Shown here piece after piece: positions 36,530 through 48,645 of a stretch of DNA of 60,000 nt (position 1 is the stretch's first letter; every line of letters starts with the position of its first letter). The translations under genes were made by a program, and so were the position numbers. Under the pieces are notes generated by a model. The model had not been told where the DNA came from and did not search any database. It worked only from the letters and a program-made list of their open reading frames with translations. Source of the stretch: Acanthaster planci (Eukaryota > Echinodermata > Asteroidea > Valvatida > Acanthasteridae); assembly GCF_001949145.1 (NCBI RefSeq), contig NW_019091358.1, forward strand, positions 1,810,240-1,870,239. The letters run 5' to 3'.

Positions 36530-39500
36530 CTGGTGCAAATCCCAGAGTGAAACGTAACACTGTAGATATAACCCCCATCCATCCGTAGGCACTGGCCAAC
36601 AAATCCACTCAAAGCAGCAGCTTGACGAAGACGTATCTCACACAGCCTGCAAAACCGTAGCCAATCATATTCAATAGTGACGCCATCACAATCGCCCAGT
36701 AATTCGTCAGCCACGCGGATGCACAATATTAAGCAATACTGATACCAACAGCCACAACCATCACAGTCCAACACAGTAGTGTCAATCGGTTTTATAGAGT
36801 GACACCCTGAACAACTTTACTTATCAAATTGCCAACGCCTTCAACCGCTACAAAACTTACAGCATCCTCCAAAGAGCATCCTTTGGACAATGGCACTTGA
36901 CACAAAACAGATGTTCCACAAGTCAAAGGTAAACTTAGTATTGCAGTACAAGAGGGCAGTCCAGAAATGAACACCCCGAAGCAGTTTCAGATTCAAATCG
37001 ACCATGAAGTTCTTCCATGATACACACAAGAAAGAGAGCAAGCTTGGGGGTGTAACGTGGATGGTGGGTTTCCCGGTATTAACTGGTGGTTAGTACTTGA
37101 ACTTTCCAAAGCACCAGACACAAGCATCAAAGCGCCACAGACCATCATGTGTGAAAACATTGCTCCACGTAACAGCATTGCTCCTCTCCAACCGTACTTG
37201 TCCAGGAGTAACTGAACGAGAGGCGCACTCACGAACAGCGCAATCGATGATCCAGTTCGCGCAATACCATCAGCTATGGCATGGTTGTCATTAAAGAAGA
37301 TGCCAACGGCCTCCTTTGAAAGAATACTTAATATCCCTTGGGATGTTCCTGAAAAAATATTTCAATGCGAATTTTAGAACACTACCCTTTGAATTGACCG
37401 TGAAGAGTGTATCAATTATTGATTGAAAAAATGTAACACATTGCCCTCGCTGTTATCATTTAACCCAAAAGATAACATTTCATGGAAATGTTTTGGGATC
37501 TTGCGCTTAAGAAGTCTAAATTGTTTGACTATCAAATGCAACTTTACAATAGATATCGTTGTGCACCACCAGCTAGTTGATGGCCTGCCTTCAAATGACA
37601 GTCCGTCAAACATCCTGTCACGAGGACAGGATACTCTTGCAAAGGAACTTCAACAGAGTGGACAGAAGAAAGAGTGTTTCACGCCCACATCCAACGTCGT
37701 GCTTCTGCCGTGTCGAACTCAAATACTTTGAGAATCTTTAATTAATGGCGGCAGAAGCACGACGTTTGACGCAAAACGTTTGAGTACGACATTGTCGTGC
37801 TACACGGCAGCTATACGACGTGGCGTCAAACGTCGTGCTATCGTTACGTCCAATAAAATGAAATTCGCACTTTGGCTTGACATATTTGGAACTCGTATGC
37901 GTAGCTACATAATTGAGGATGAAAATTGATAACACAGACAAACATGCAAATATGATGACGGTTGCAGCCGTGTTAGCCTAATCGAAAGCGAGTCCTCGTC
38001 TGATTTTTCTTTTGCATGAAATATGAAATAAAGTGACCTTTGAACACACCCAAAAGTTACCTCCAATTTTTTTTGTGCATGCTTACAGGATTGTTTGGAA
38101 CAAGCCTCCAATTTCAATTTATGCAAACATGCAAACGGTGCAAAGTCAACGATTATAATAAGTCTTTGCCGAATGAATCAACAGGGCGGAAAGATGGATC
38201 GAGCGCATCCATGAATTTGTAGAACGGAATTTTTAGAATGAGTATAACGAAGTGGCGAAAACGCCGCATTGGATAATGAAATTAAAGAATCGAATAGTGA
38301 ATCTACCAAATTGAATGGTGCACAGCCGAAGAGATTTACGATATTGCCTTAGTTGCTGACAGGAAAGGTCGCATTTCAGGATTGAATGGTGAAATTACCG
38401 AATGTTATAGCGAACGTGTCGAATAAAATGATGAAATTGCGAAATACTGGTGAAAGTGCAAAATGAAACCGTGAAAATAACGAGTTAAATTTTGAAATTG
38501 GCGAATTGAATGTCGAAATTAAATGGTTGAATCATCAAAAGGAACGGCGAAACTACCCGTAAAACGAAATGTTATGATTAACGAAACCAATGATGTACGT
38601 GTATTGCTACCGAAGATGGCATTGGTGTTCCATTAAATCATGCAGGCATCAGTCTCTTTCTTTTCACTATGTTATCTTCAATTAAATACGACTATCATTT
38701 GACAATTAAATTCGATGTTTGACACCATTGCTGACTCTGTTGCGCGTTTAACGCGCTTAAATGATATGCATTCAAGAAGGTAGAAGCACGACGTTTGACC
38801 CAGGCCTCAGTTCTCCAAGAATTAGTAATACAATAATATTTTCTCCTTTTTTCAAAATATCATGATGGGTTTTCTTGGCCAATTTCAGCCAAAAGTCGAT
38901 CAATTTAAAACATGGCCCATTTAAACTCGTAAAAAAAGAATGATCCTTTACCCGAGCATTCGAAAATTAAAGCCTGTACCCGATTTCGTTAATGAGCATT
39001 CTCTATACGTTCATTTAAATTCCAAAAGTTGTTTCAGTCGTCACTTTCGTCAAAGGGCTTTTGAAGAGGTTGACCAGGCATTCCAGTCAGTCAATACTCA
39101 ATTTCGTTTCACTTGTGGGAAATCAAATTCGTTTCAGTGATAAGCGCTTTCTGGATTCTAAATCTACATTTCCCAGAAAAAGGCTTAACGGCGGATCTTG
39201 AGACAGCTTTTTGTCAACGTGAGTTCGAACAAAAATTGTGGCGGCAGGGTTCTTACAAGAAAATGAGTACCGCTGGTATGGACAAGCTGATAAATGCTTT
39301 CCAAGGCAATAACGCAGAGAAAGGACAACAAACATTTTTTTCTTATTTTTTCTTTGCATAATTCACATGTACATATATGTACATTTGCATGTATTTTGAA
39401 ATATTTGAAACAAAAAATTCACAACATCAGTACTCACACCAAAGAGCAAAACACATATTTTCTGATTTGACTGAAGAAGTAGGCGTGGATACACACACAA

Positions 39501-40631
39501 AATAAAGGAAACAGAGTAATCTTTCATAATCATCAAGCAATGATTAAACGAATATCATACAGAATGATTTACAATAAAAAAAACCAACGGCATTAACTTC
39601 TCCAGTGCTCCTATATTGAATACTCAGAACGCGAAATAAAAACACTTAAAACGAAAAAGAAAATTAGCTCAGGTGAAAGACCCAATATGCGTCGATGAGA
39701 TTTAATTTGACTGCACCTACAGGGAAAAAGCAGCAGCTATTACACTGAATAATGGCGATAGTGTACTATTGAATACCCATAAAAAAAGTGGAATGACGGA
39801 AACAAAACTGAAAGGAAAAGCTAAAAAATGTTGTGCTCGAAAACAAATTTGAATATCATAATAGGGAAAAAGAAGCCTAGAACAAATTAACCGAAATAGC
39901 TGTGCAAACGTGAATACGTGTTAACGGAACTGAGAGGATTTTGGCTAAATTGAAAGATGAACCACCCGATCCGACTACCTGCCTCCGTTAATTATCGAGG
40001 CTTTTAAAAGAAGTGCCATGTTCAAAGCTTGGCGATCATATATTATCGCATCATGTAATATGGGTGTCGATAACGTGTTGAAGTGGATACTTTGTCCCTT
40101 GAATAAACAAAAATCCAAGGCCACAGACATGTGAAGCAATTTACATTTAAATATTGAACTTTTCCAACGGGGACAGACTGAGAAAGGAAAGAATCAAAAA
40201 AATGCCCCCCCTAGGACTCGACCTTCGGACGTCCTGAAGGCTCCAAATGGCAAATGGTGCATTTGTTCTCCCTACCCATTCCCGCAACGTCCTTGGTTCA
40301 GAATGTACATGCACACGAATTGACAGGTACAAAAAAATACATGTATATCCTCATTTGAAATCAGGTAGGCCTATGTTACTTTTTATACGCATGATTCAAA
40401 TTCAGTGTGTACCTACTAATCCAGCCCAAGTACCGACCAACGAGATAATCCAACCAATAATCCTTTCTCTTCAAACTGGATGTGTAGGCCTAATGTAGGC
40501 AGCAAAACTCCTAGACTTTGGGTGAGGTCCACAGAAGTAAGACAGTAAGTCCACATTGTCAAAACCACAATCATTCCAACATATCGTCTATTTCTGTGAC
40601 TTCGGCGTATTCTGCCCTGTGTGTTGCTCAT
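36530..40631 (-). pseudogene. Decayed SLC16 (monocarboxylate transporter) gene copy
   Basis: A minus-strand paralogue of the intact transporter at 53139-55635. Exon 1 (about 40620 down to 40413) keeps VVLTMWTYC and LGVLLPTL, but a one-base deletion after QFEEK shifts the frame. The expected continuation, IIGWIISLVGTWAGLVG, is readable in another frame up to a good donor. Exon 3 (37348 down to 36530) keeps its acceptor and donor and reads GIARTGSSIALFV, then WRGAMLLRGAMFSH. It changes frame at least three times and carries in-frame stops near 36808 and in the segment before VDLLASAYGWMG. The exons corresponding to exons 2 and 4 were not found. The region between the two surviving exons is about 3 kb and full of repeats. 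It is not functional as a transporter. Confidence 0.85.
37691..38800. repeat. GCACGACGTTTGAC inverted and direct repeats around a quasi-periodic GAAATT-rich block
   Basis: The word aagcacgacgttTGAC occurs at 37755-37770 and 38784-38799. Its reverse complement occurs at 37691-37710 (without the last bases) and 37823-37840. The pair at 37691 and 37749 forms a 20-base inverted repeat. The pair at 37823 and 38782 flanks a block, about 38230-38580, in which units like GAATGGTGAAATTGCC repeat irregularly with many cgaa words. Together these could be the ends and core of a non-autonomous element inserted in the intron of the decayed SLC16 copy. Confidence 0.5.
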
Positions 40632-41628
40632 TGCTACGATGCGGAGACCTGTGTTAATTGCAAATACCTTATTTTATAATGAAAAAATGAAAGAAAATAA
40701 AATTCTGCATAGAATTTGTATCATATATTTTCGCAATGGTAAGTACGTTCTGACATCAGACTATGTCGGCCAAAAGGATACTCCTCTAGTCCAAACCTTC
40801 GAAGCTTGGTGTAAATCACGTGAAATCGTGCGGGATATGTCATGGTTAGGGTTTATCGCGTTTAAAAAAAATGATATACATCACTTTAAACATAATTAAA
40901 GCAAAAGCTTCGCGGCTTCAATACAGTTATCTTCCTTTTGCAAAGTATTTATCAATAAATAAAATGATTTTGAGCAAAACATGAGTGTCTAAAAATAACG
41001 AGATCAGCCTCCCTCAAAACAACTGGAGGAATAACAAACACGCCGGGGTACCCACGAAATTGTTGGTATAGCGGTTTTTGGTATAGCTATTTTGAGTTAC
41101 GGATGGACACCTTCGTTCCAAACTCCAGTCTGTAGTCAATCTTGTGCCGCCACCCGCCCCACAAACGTTTCAGTACGGCAATTTTTGGCTAACACGTACA
41201 CGTAAGAAAATAATAAAGTTAACAATAAAGAATAAAAACAAAAAAAAATCCTGCATTTTGTTAAAGATAGGTTCATTTCCTTTCATGTTCACCTTTCGAG
41301 TAGTCCTCACCGGATGTAGAATTATTCTCAGATTGAGTAGTTTGTATAATTCTAAACCAGCATACTTTTTTACACTTCAGTGTGCCATATGTACGCCCTG
41401 CCAGCTTGATGCATAAATATGTTAAGTGTTTAACAAAGAATGCAATTGCGAATTTTCAGCACAGCCAGATTCAGAGGTGACGGTAGCAGCCCATAAACTG
41501 TAGAAATGTCATGCCATATTGATATATATTCTTTACTTTTGACTTTTGATTAAGCATACAGAAAAAAGCACTGCACTTTGTGACCTGGGATATTTGTAAC
41601 TCAGCGACTTGAACCAGCTGTAGTAATA

Positions 41629-43386
41629 CAGAGTGTCCCAGAAGAAATAAACCCCGAGGAAAGGGGTTAATGTGCCCAAACCATGACATATGATTATAAT
41701 GTATAAGGATATCCGAAAAGTAGAAACAGTATTCTTTCCAATGATACCTTGATAGTATCCCTCCTGTCATGCATGACTGAACACCACTGTCTTGAAAATG
41801 GGGCATCCTGACTCAGTTATAACACTTTGGATAAACCAGTGAACGAGGTTGTCCTCTGTCATGCTTGTCCTGGATAAGATATCAGGGGCAAACCGATTAT
41901 TTACACATTACGTAATTCACAGTTAACTTTGCACCGGCATCTTCCGCGTGTCCGCCTGCCCTTTCAATAAAGAGTTCACAACGGCGGCGCATGTCAGCCA
42001 CAGCTCACCTCACCAATGCAGGGTCATGTCGTAAGATGTCAACCTCCTGTTGAATGCGACCTCGTAAGTCTTGGATGTTACGTGGTGGTCTGTTAAAAAC
42101 TTTTTCCTTCAGATGCCCCTTAAAAATAATCACACGGGGTGAGATCCGGAGAACGGGGCGGCCATTCAATTGGATTGTTAAGAGCATTCCTCACAGCGAT
42201 TAGCCTGTGTGCGGGTGCCACGTCTTGGGCCCACCACAGATGTCGGAAAACACCATTAAAGGCGTGCCGTTGAAAATGCATCTGAACTTGGGGTACCACG
42301 TCTTCGTTGATCATGTGCAAGTACTGTTGACCATTCACATTCCGTTCGAAAAAGAATGGTCCGAAAATGACATCATACCCATACAGTCATACCAAAACGG
42401 TGACCTTCTGACGACTCATGTTGGTTTGAAAGTTAAAATTTGGCGGGTGCCCCTTCTGTGCGTACTCGACGTTGTTGTGGGTGTTAACTTCTCCGTTCAT
42501 CCCAAATGCTGCCTCATCACCGATTGTCAACCATTCAAGAAACCTTTCATTGGCCTGACAGCGTTCTAGGAACCATTGAGCAAGCTCCCGTCTCCTCCTG
42601 AGGTCTCCACGCAAAAGTTGGTGTCGGATGTGCCTTCGGTAAGGATGGAACTGCAGGTCTAACTGCGTTATGCGGTTAAACAAAGAATGGGACAGTCCAA
42701 GTCCATTCCTCCTGCAACTGTTTCCCCTTGGCTGTTCGACAAGTTGCTGTTGAACTGCAACAATGTTTTCAGGAGTTCGCACTGTGCGCCTCCTTCCCGA
42801 ATGACCCTTATTCAAATTAAGACTTGTCCCATGTTCTTGGTATTTGCGCACATTTTCCCAGATGGTCGACTTTGCCGGTGGATCCTTATCAGGGAAGGCC
42901 TAAATGCAGCTTGGGTGGCTTAAAAACTCTTGTTTTCAAGACATTTCGTCACGACAAACACTCTTTGCTCGTTGGTAAAGTTGCACGATGTTGCAGACTT
43001 GCTGTCCTGCTTCGAATACAACGCTGCACTGGCCTACCTTGGGGCAAGTCAACACATTTAAACCAGGTTATTTCATAACTTGAAAGTGACAAAATGCAAT
43101 CTTCCCTCATGAACATGACCTTTTGTTGTCACTTTCAACCAGGACAAGTATGACAGAGGACAACCTCATTTACGGCCCGGTTTATCCAAAGAGTTACAAC
43201 TGAGCCCGGATGCCCAAATTTCAAGACAATATCGCTCAGTCATGCATGACAGGAGGGATACCATCAAGGTATTATTAGAAAGATTACTGCTTCTACTTTT
43301 CGGAGATCCTTATACATTATAATCATATCTCATGGTTTGGGCATATTAACCCTTTCCTGAGAGTTTGGTTTTTCTGGGACACCCTG
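41629..43386 (-). mobile_element. Tc1/mariner-superfamily DNA transposon with about 250-base terminal inverted repeats
   Basis: The element starts CAGAGTGTCCCA, ends TGGGACACCCTG, and is flanked on both sides by TA, the target-site duplication of this superfamily. The left 250 bases (41629 to about 41878) match the reverse complement of the right 250 (about 43137-43386) with scattered differences. For example, atgattataatgtataagga occurs in both, as does ccctcctgtcatgcatgactga. A decayed transposase lies between them on the minus strand (42005 to about 43000). Long inverted repeats are unusual for classical mariners but known in several Tc1/mariner groups. Confidence 0.93.
42005..43000 (-). 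pseudogene. Broken Tc1/mariner transposase
   Basis: The minus strand encodes, in order: an N-terminal helix-turn-helix region (TNEQRVFVV ... ATQAAFR, then STIWENVRKYQEHGTSLN), the linker NKGHSGRRRTVRT, and the catalytic core. Catalytic aspartates are visible in TIGDEAAF, WWAQDVAPAHR and SPDLTPCDYF, followed by GHLKEKVFNRPPRN. Damage: a stop before ATQAAFR, a frame change just before KDPPAKSTIW, an in-frame TGA at 42387-42389 and another frame change after CDYF. The second and third aspartates are only 31 residues apart, with the usual segment between them looking shortened. It cannot make an active enzyme. Confidence 0.9.
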
Positions 43387-44004
43387 TATAATAACTTGCA
43401 GCCTTTTTTGTGTTGATACTGTGTTCAGTACTTTGCTGCACAAAATGACATGTCTGTTTAGAAGAAATTAGGAGATCACAATTTAGGACCAGAGTTTCAG
43501 TATGGGACGTTTACTGGTCTTTTAGCCTTTTGAAGCACAGTTGGCACTAACAGAAGGCGCTGTTTGAAGTAGGTCAAGTTGGAGTAAACACAAAAGATTT
43601 TACCCAAACTGAAAAGCGCTGTCCTATTGTGTCTGCCATACCTCAAATAGGCTAATGGGGGTACATTAAACGGGTTTTCTACTCACGTAGTTATTGGTAG
43701 AGGATAAAAGAAGGATCAGGTGTGACCATATGTGACAGCAGCTTCGTGTGTCCTGTTATGATAATCAAACACACTCGGTCTGGTGTCATGGTCTAGTGCG
43801 CCATGTGCACATGCATGGTGGGTCAGGTGCGCCTTATATCATGGCTGGGACTGGTGATCCGTGATGGACTGGTGTGCCCCATGTAACTGGATTTTTTGCC
43901 TGCTTGCCAATATATTGCCCACAGCTGTGGCAAGAGTCAAGAAACTTTTCTTTGTGCTTTTATATTCATTCGAGTCCGACAATAAAATATTTTATCATTA
44001 AGTG

Positions 44005-46100
44005 AGGAAATTATTTATTCTCAGATTTCCAAAGCAGTTTGTATTATTCTAAACATGCGCATATTTATAACCTGTGATTATGCCACAGGGTAAACTCTGA
44101 AGAAGTATTTCCAGCCCGTTGCATACATTTATGCGTGACGCATGTTAACTGTTTGGAACACAGAAAGCCATTTCAGCACTAACAGATTCTCAGCCGACCA
44201 TAGGCAGCCAAGCAATTGTAGAAATGTCAAACTCTCTTATGAATATTCATTAAGTATAGGCAGCGCTGTTCCTCCACCTTACGTGGCTCTGTGTGACATT
44301 TCGAATCAGGATACAGAAAGAGATAATGCTTTTTATGACTTGGGATGATATTTGTGTCTTTGTTAAATGAGCTGGCTGTAGTAAATGTCACGGAGTTACG
44401 TGAGGGGTGGCGTGACCAGATGGTGATGAGTACGCCTAATTATGAATTTTAGGATCAATATCTTCAGCAATTCTAAAAATGTGAGTAAATTCCAAAATAA
44501 AGAAGAAGGAAAGCAAAGAATTATTCTAAAGATAGATTGGAATTATTTATTTCTGATTAAATGATTCAAGAATTTACGAATTGAAAATAATGTATTGTTC
44601 CACGGAAGAGCATTTTATGTCGACATAATAGGATAGTGAAATCCAAACGCACTAATGGAATTTAATGATTATGGCCGCTAATGCAATAAATTAATGGTGA
44701 AAGGCAAAAAGAATTATTTGATTGGCTTATATGGTGATATGGAAATAGGTGGGTATAGGTAAAATGTATAAACTGCATAAAATATCGAAGGTTTTGAGCG
44801 AAAATGAAACTTACGTCCTGGCGAAATTAACTCTAGCAAGAGAGATGCAGCTTGTCACGTACACCACAGCGAAGTACTTCGTGTACGCTTACAAAACTGA
44901 GCCTACGCGGCACGAGAAAACAGTCTACAAATGTTCAATTCTTAAATTAATACGAACATTTTTGCAGCATTACAATGGTTATGGATGACCACCACAGCGA
45001 GAGTTCACAGTAGTTCAGAGAGAAGAAACAAAGTAAAATTTCAGAATTATGTTCAGTGAGAATATAAACACGCGCAAAATGCAGGACGTGGTCAAGGCAA
45101 AGTAAGACTTTTTCAAATCTGACCACCACACAAAAAAATATAATAACCTGTAGCTTGAACTTTGTGTAGATATTGATATGAGAAAAGTTAAATATTCTGT
45201 GCGTAAAATGACAGGTAAATTTAGAAGAAATTAGGAGATCACTGAGCAGGATCAGAGTTTAAGTACGAAACCTTTACAGGCCTATTGCACACACTGAAGA
45301 AACTTGATACTCGTGGTGGCATTGGTGGAATATAGGTACGTTTGGTCTCCACGAATGCCAATTAATTTTTTTTTTAAAAACTCATAATTCGAAACCAGAT
45401 CTATTCATTTGCATCTCCACCAGTACGCTTACTCGATAAATGTCAGGTTCATTGGTGCATTTGCGGTTGTCTTAGATTATAAATGAACGGACATAGCGGT
45501 ATGTCCACTTCATATCCAGCTGTCTCCTGGATGTTCACAAGGAGTCACATTATTCTTCACCTCAGTCCAGTTGAGGGAAGGCATTTTAGCGGGCATGTGA
45601 CAGGAACATGTGTACAGTTCTTTTTAAATACATTGCACGTATCTTTAGGGCCAGTGAAGTTATTTCACCAGCCATGGTAATAGTACATTCCAACAACTTT
45701 GACTGTAATTTCAGTTTGCGGACAGGAACTATATAACTGCGCCCTTTTCTGCCGTAGCACAAAGCATTTAGCGTGGTAACTTTTTGTGCCGGGATGTTTA
45801 ACAGTTAACTGTTGGTGTTTTCATTAAAGGTTTCTTGATTGATATCATAATGAAATTTTCAACTCCTGCAATTTTATATAGCAGGGTCTGTTGTGCTCTG
45901 CCTTGCTCAATGAATTAACAGAGGGTCGGAAGGGCCTTCACGTGTCAGGCGTCTTGTATTTCTTTTTTAGCGATAATGTGCCACATTTCTTTGTCTGGTG
46001 TGCCATGCGTACACGCATGTCGGGCCTGGTGTGCCCTACTATCATGGCTGGGTAGGTGAGCCCGGCGGTTCCTGTGTTCTCCATGTAACTATACGGTTGT
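44005..46100. repeat. Tandem duplication, copy B
   Basis: The downstream partner of copy A, lacking the transposon. It carries about 0.7 kb each of extra sequence, at roughly 44390-45130 and 45290-45950, that has no counterpart in copy A. No gene was recognised inside either copy; the short open frames here show no known domain. Confidence 0.65.
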
Positions 46101-46917
46101 TAGCTACTGAAAAAGTAAACAAAAGAATGTTGTGTATTTTGTATTCTGAGATTAAGGCCTTGTGCCACAGCCTAAGATTCCACCCGCCTACAAAATTGGC
46201 AGTTGATAATCAAAATAGGCAGACTAAGTCCACCCAGTAATGGCGGAAAAGACAGACCCTGGACAAACGAGTTTCTCAGACCCCCCACTGTTGCAGACGC
46301 AAAGAAACTGGATCGACTTCAAGTCAAAAGTTGTTCGTCGCGAAAATTCATATACTACAAAGTCTGATATGGTGGAAAAATATTGCTTTCTAAATAGGCC
46401 CTGATTTGGAAAGACAAGTTCCCTCCAAATATAGCAACATGCAGGTGGTCTGGTGTGGAAGTACTGAACATACTGGCGAAATTTCAGCTCATAAAACCTA
46501 GTTGATGTCGGGGGTAAAATGTAAGGCTCTGTCCACAGTTCTACAGCCCCTGGACAACACCGGGCCCGACTTGTGTGGGCAATACCACATGCCCAAAGCT
46601 ACATGTACACGGACCACATGCACTTTAACCTAACCCCCAAGGGTGTATGTAAAATTGTATTGAAATTGGAGGATTCGGGACTTTTATGGTTAACCGCTGG
46701 CCACACGTAAAAACGCGATTGCTTCCCAGTTTGCAGTGGGAACACATCACCTCAAGACACTTTTTGAGTACTATGGAAAAAATCAACTAAACTTCAACCA
46801 GAAGTGATTTCAGTGACCAAACTATGAAGGTTTGGGTTACTGGTTTTGTGCATCTGGAAAACTTGCAGGACAAAGCAAATGGACTTCAGCCACACAAGAT
46901 AGCCAGCGGAGATTCCC

Positions 46918-47433
46918 CTAATGAAACACAAAGATAGTCTCATGACACCGGCGAGCAATTCGCATTATAATCAAGATGAGAGGAACTGGTGGAATACACG
47001 GGTAAAAATACGGGCGATTCACAACAGCACCCACCAAGAGTTTGCAACGTACTGACCAATCAAAATGTGCGAAATATGTCGACCCAATGCGCGTTTGGAA
47101 AGGGTCGAAAGATTTTGCGCTGTGATTGGTCAACGCGTTGCAAACTCTTGGAGCTGCACCATTGTGAATCGCCCGTATTGACCACATGCTTTTATATTCG
47201 ATCCTGCACAATCGGATGGCTGTGACCGGTATAGCCGTATAGTTACATCCGGTCGCACGCTCAGCGTCCAGACGCGCGCCCTTATGAACCTGATCGAATA
47301 AAAATGTTTCCATCGTGTAATTGTTCGCACTTGCATAACTATCCATTAGACCCCCCTGCCAGGGCATGTATTTTACACCCAGCGCACCACACAAGATACA
47401 AACGGCAAAGTTCGATGACCGAGATATACTCAT
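46918..47433 (-). CDS. Open frame of uncertain status, 171 codons, second part inside a MITE
   Basis: The first 85 or so codons (47433 down to about 47176) encode a moderately hydrophobic start (FAVCILCGALGV) and then a stretch with one NYT glycosylation-like site. It could be the first exon of a secreted protein. From 47175 down, the frame runs through the fold-back MITE, so that part is certainly not conserved coding sequence. No domain was recognised. It is probably fortuitous, but unusually long for this AT-rich region. Confidence 0.2.
   Translation of the reverse strand: MSISRSSNFAVCILCGALGVKYMPWQGGLMDSYASANNYTMETFLFDQVHKGARLDAERATGCNYTAIPVTAIRLCRIEYKSMWSIRAIHNGAAPRVCNALTNHSAKSFDPFQTRIGSTYFAHFDWSVRCKLLVGAVVNRPYFYPCIPPVPLILIIMRIARRCHETIFVFH
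47011..47175. mobile_element. Fold-back MITE with TA flanks
   Basis: A 165-base unit begins CGGGCGATTCACAA and ends TTGTGAATCGCCCG, with TA directly outside both ends. Arms of about 75 bases pair almost throughout; both contain CAAGAGTTTGCAACG and TTGACCAATCA-type words (left: tactgaccaatca; right, reversed: gttgaccaatca). There is no coding capacity. The TA flanks suggest mobilisation by a Tc1/mariner-type transposase, but the terminal bases differ from the 41.6 kb element. Confidence 0.85.
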
Positions 47434-48409
47434 TTTACAAGCTTTGCCAAGATCGATATGAATAACCCGTACAGCGGCTATGCGTCAAGATGAAGTTTCA
47501 GTGACTTTAAGACCTTTTACCCTTCATGGTTTTTACGCTGCAGTGCATAAAGGAATTTGATGCTACGCTCTTGTTCAATCAACTTTGCAAAATATCGCCT
47601 TACCAGTAAGGATTTGGCGAAATAATGAATCTGAATTGAATAACGTTCCCGTTCGGTTGCACCGTTCACACTGGAACGCTGGCGTGTTCCACTCTGTGCA
47701 TAGAACCTTCCAGACAGCGTTCCGTTGGTAACGCGTGTTCCTAGTGGAACGCCCCTCCCCCTGCTGTTACATTTGCAATTGGGAAGGAAGATTTTTGGCA
47801 TTCATTTTCTAGACGCTGTGTCTGAAGCACGGCAACTGGAGCACAGCATTTTGTGATATACTCTTAACTTTACCATGCAATGGATTTAGAATATTTCTGG
47901 ACACTGGTAATTTTATTGTGTTAATGTTAACATCTGTACTCGCGAGTGTTTTTTCATCGTCGGTCTTGCGTGGTAGAGGGGTTTACCATTGCAATGTTTC
48001 CACGCATGAGGATTCCATCATATGAGAAACAATTTGGAAGCCTAACCTGTAATTGAAGGGATGTGGGGTGAGGTCTTCAAAAATCACGAAAAGGTTGAAC
48101 AACGCGACGAAGACAATTTTGCTCGAATGTTTGGGTCTTTTTAATAGCGTGGCAGTTTCGACTGCTACGGCTATTTGTAGAGAGTTTAAGATTCGCTATT
48201 TAACAATTTCTGTGACGTCACTCCTTTATTCAAAGTGTAGATTAATTTTTAACGAATCTACAGTTATTGTAGATTGGTAACGACGAGGAAGTGCCCCTAG
48301 TGCCCCCTCGCCCGTTTCGGTCAAAATAGTTGTGACCGGAGGGTTCGGGAAGACCTTTTTTTTAAATGGTGCTCTCAGCTACTCAGGCTATTTGCGCCAA
48401 CAGCTATAT

Positions 48410-48645
48410 GTTTATTCATAACTTTTATAAAATCAGCATCACGTTACAGAGTTAGGAAGAAGTTCCAGTATTAGAGGCAGGAGGAAACCGGAGTACCCGG
48501 AGAAAACCCGTAAGAGCGACTACGGACTGGAAACCAAATGCACTTAAAGCCTGGGCCAAGCCAGGACTCGAACCTGGGCCTCGGTGCCAAAGCGAGGAAA
48601 GAATCGTCACGCTAAACAACTCCCCCAACTTAAGTATTGCGCTAT
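48410..48645 (-). mobile_element. tRNA-derived SINE
   Basis: On the minus strand a tRNA-like head is followed by a tRNA-unrelated body. The B box is intact (GGTTCGAGTCC near 48555) and the A-box region is degenerate (TTTAGCGTGACGATTC). The body contains GGGTTTTCTCCGGGTACTCC and GGTTTCCTCC, a word set widely shared by animal SINE bodies, and the tail ends near TGAATAAAC. It shares this layout with the copy at 50200-50435. Confidence 0.85.

Larger units (their letters stand above)
41320..43900. repeat. Tandem duplication, copy A (interrupted by a mariner-type element)
   Basis: Blocks of this region reappear in the same order in 44005-46100. Examples are ttattctcagat with agtttgtat.attctaaac near 41326 and 44015, tgtagaaatgtca near 41500 and 44218, and atacagaaa with ...gctgtagtaa at 41556-41626 and 44310-44383. 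Further right are tttagaagaaattaggagatcac near 43457 and 45212, and tctggtgt with atcatggctggg and catgtaact at about 43780-43890 and 45990-46090. Copy A is split by the transposon at 41629-43386. Confidence 0.75.

Noticed and set aside
39361-39400. ACATGTACATATATGTACAT run as a regulatory palindrome
   Set aside because: Similar ACATGTAC words are scattered over the whole window, so this looks like background composition rather than a specific site.
44749-44988. 79-codon plus-strand frame in copy B of the duplication
   Set aside because: It is absent from copy A, has no known domain and no splice context; likely chance.
48540-48640. tRNA gene suggested by an intact B box
   Set aside because: No cloverleaf can be formed: the A box and acceptor stem are degenerate and a SINE body follows, so it is a SINE head.
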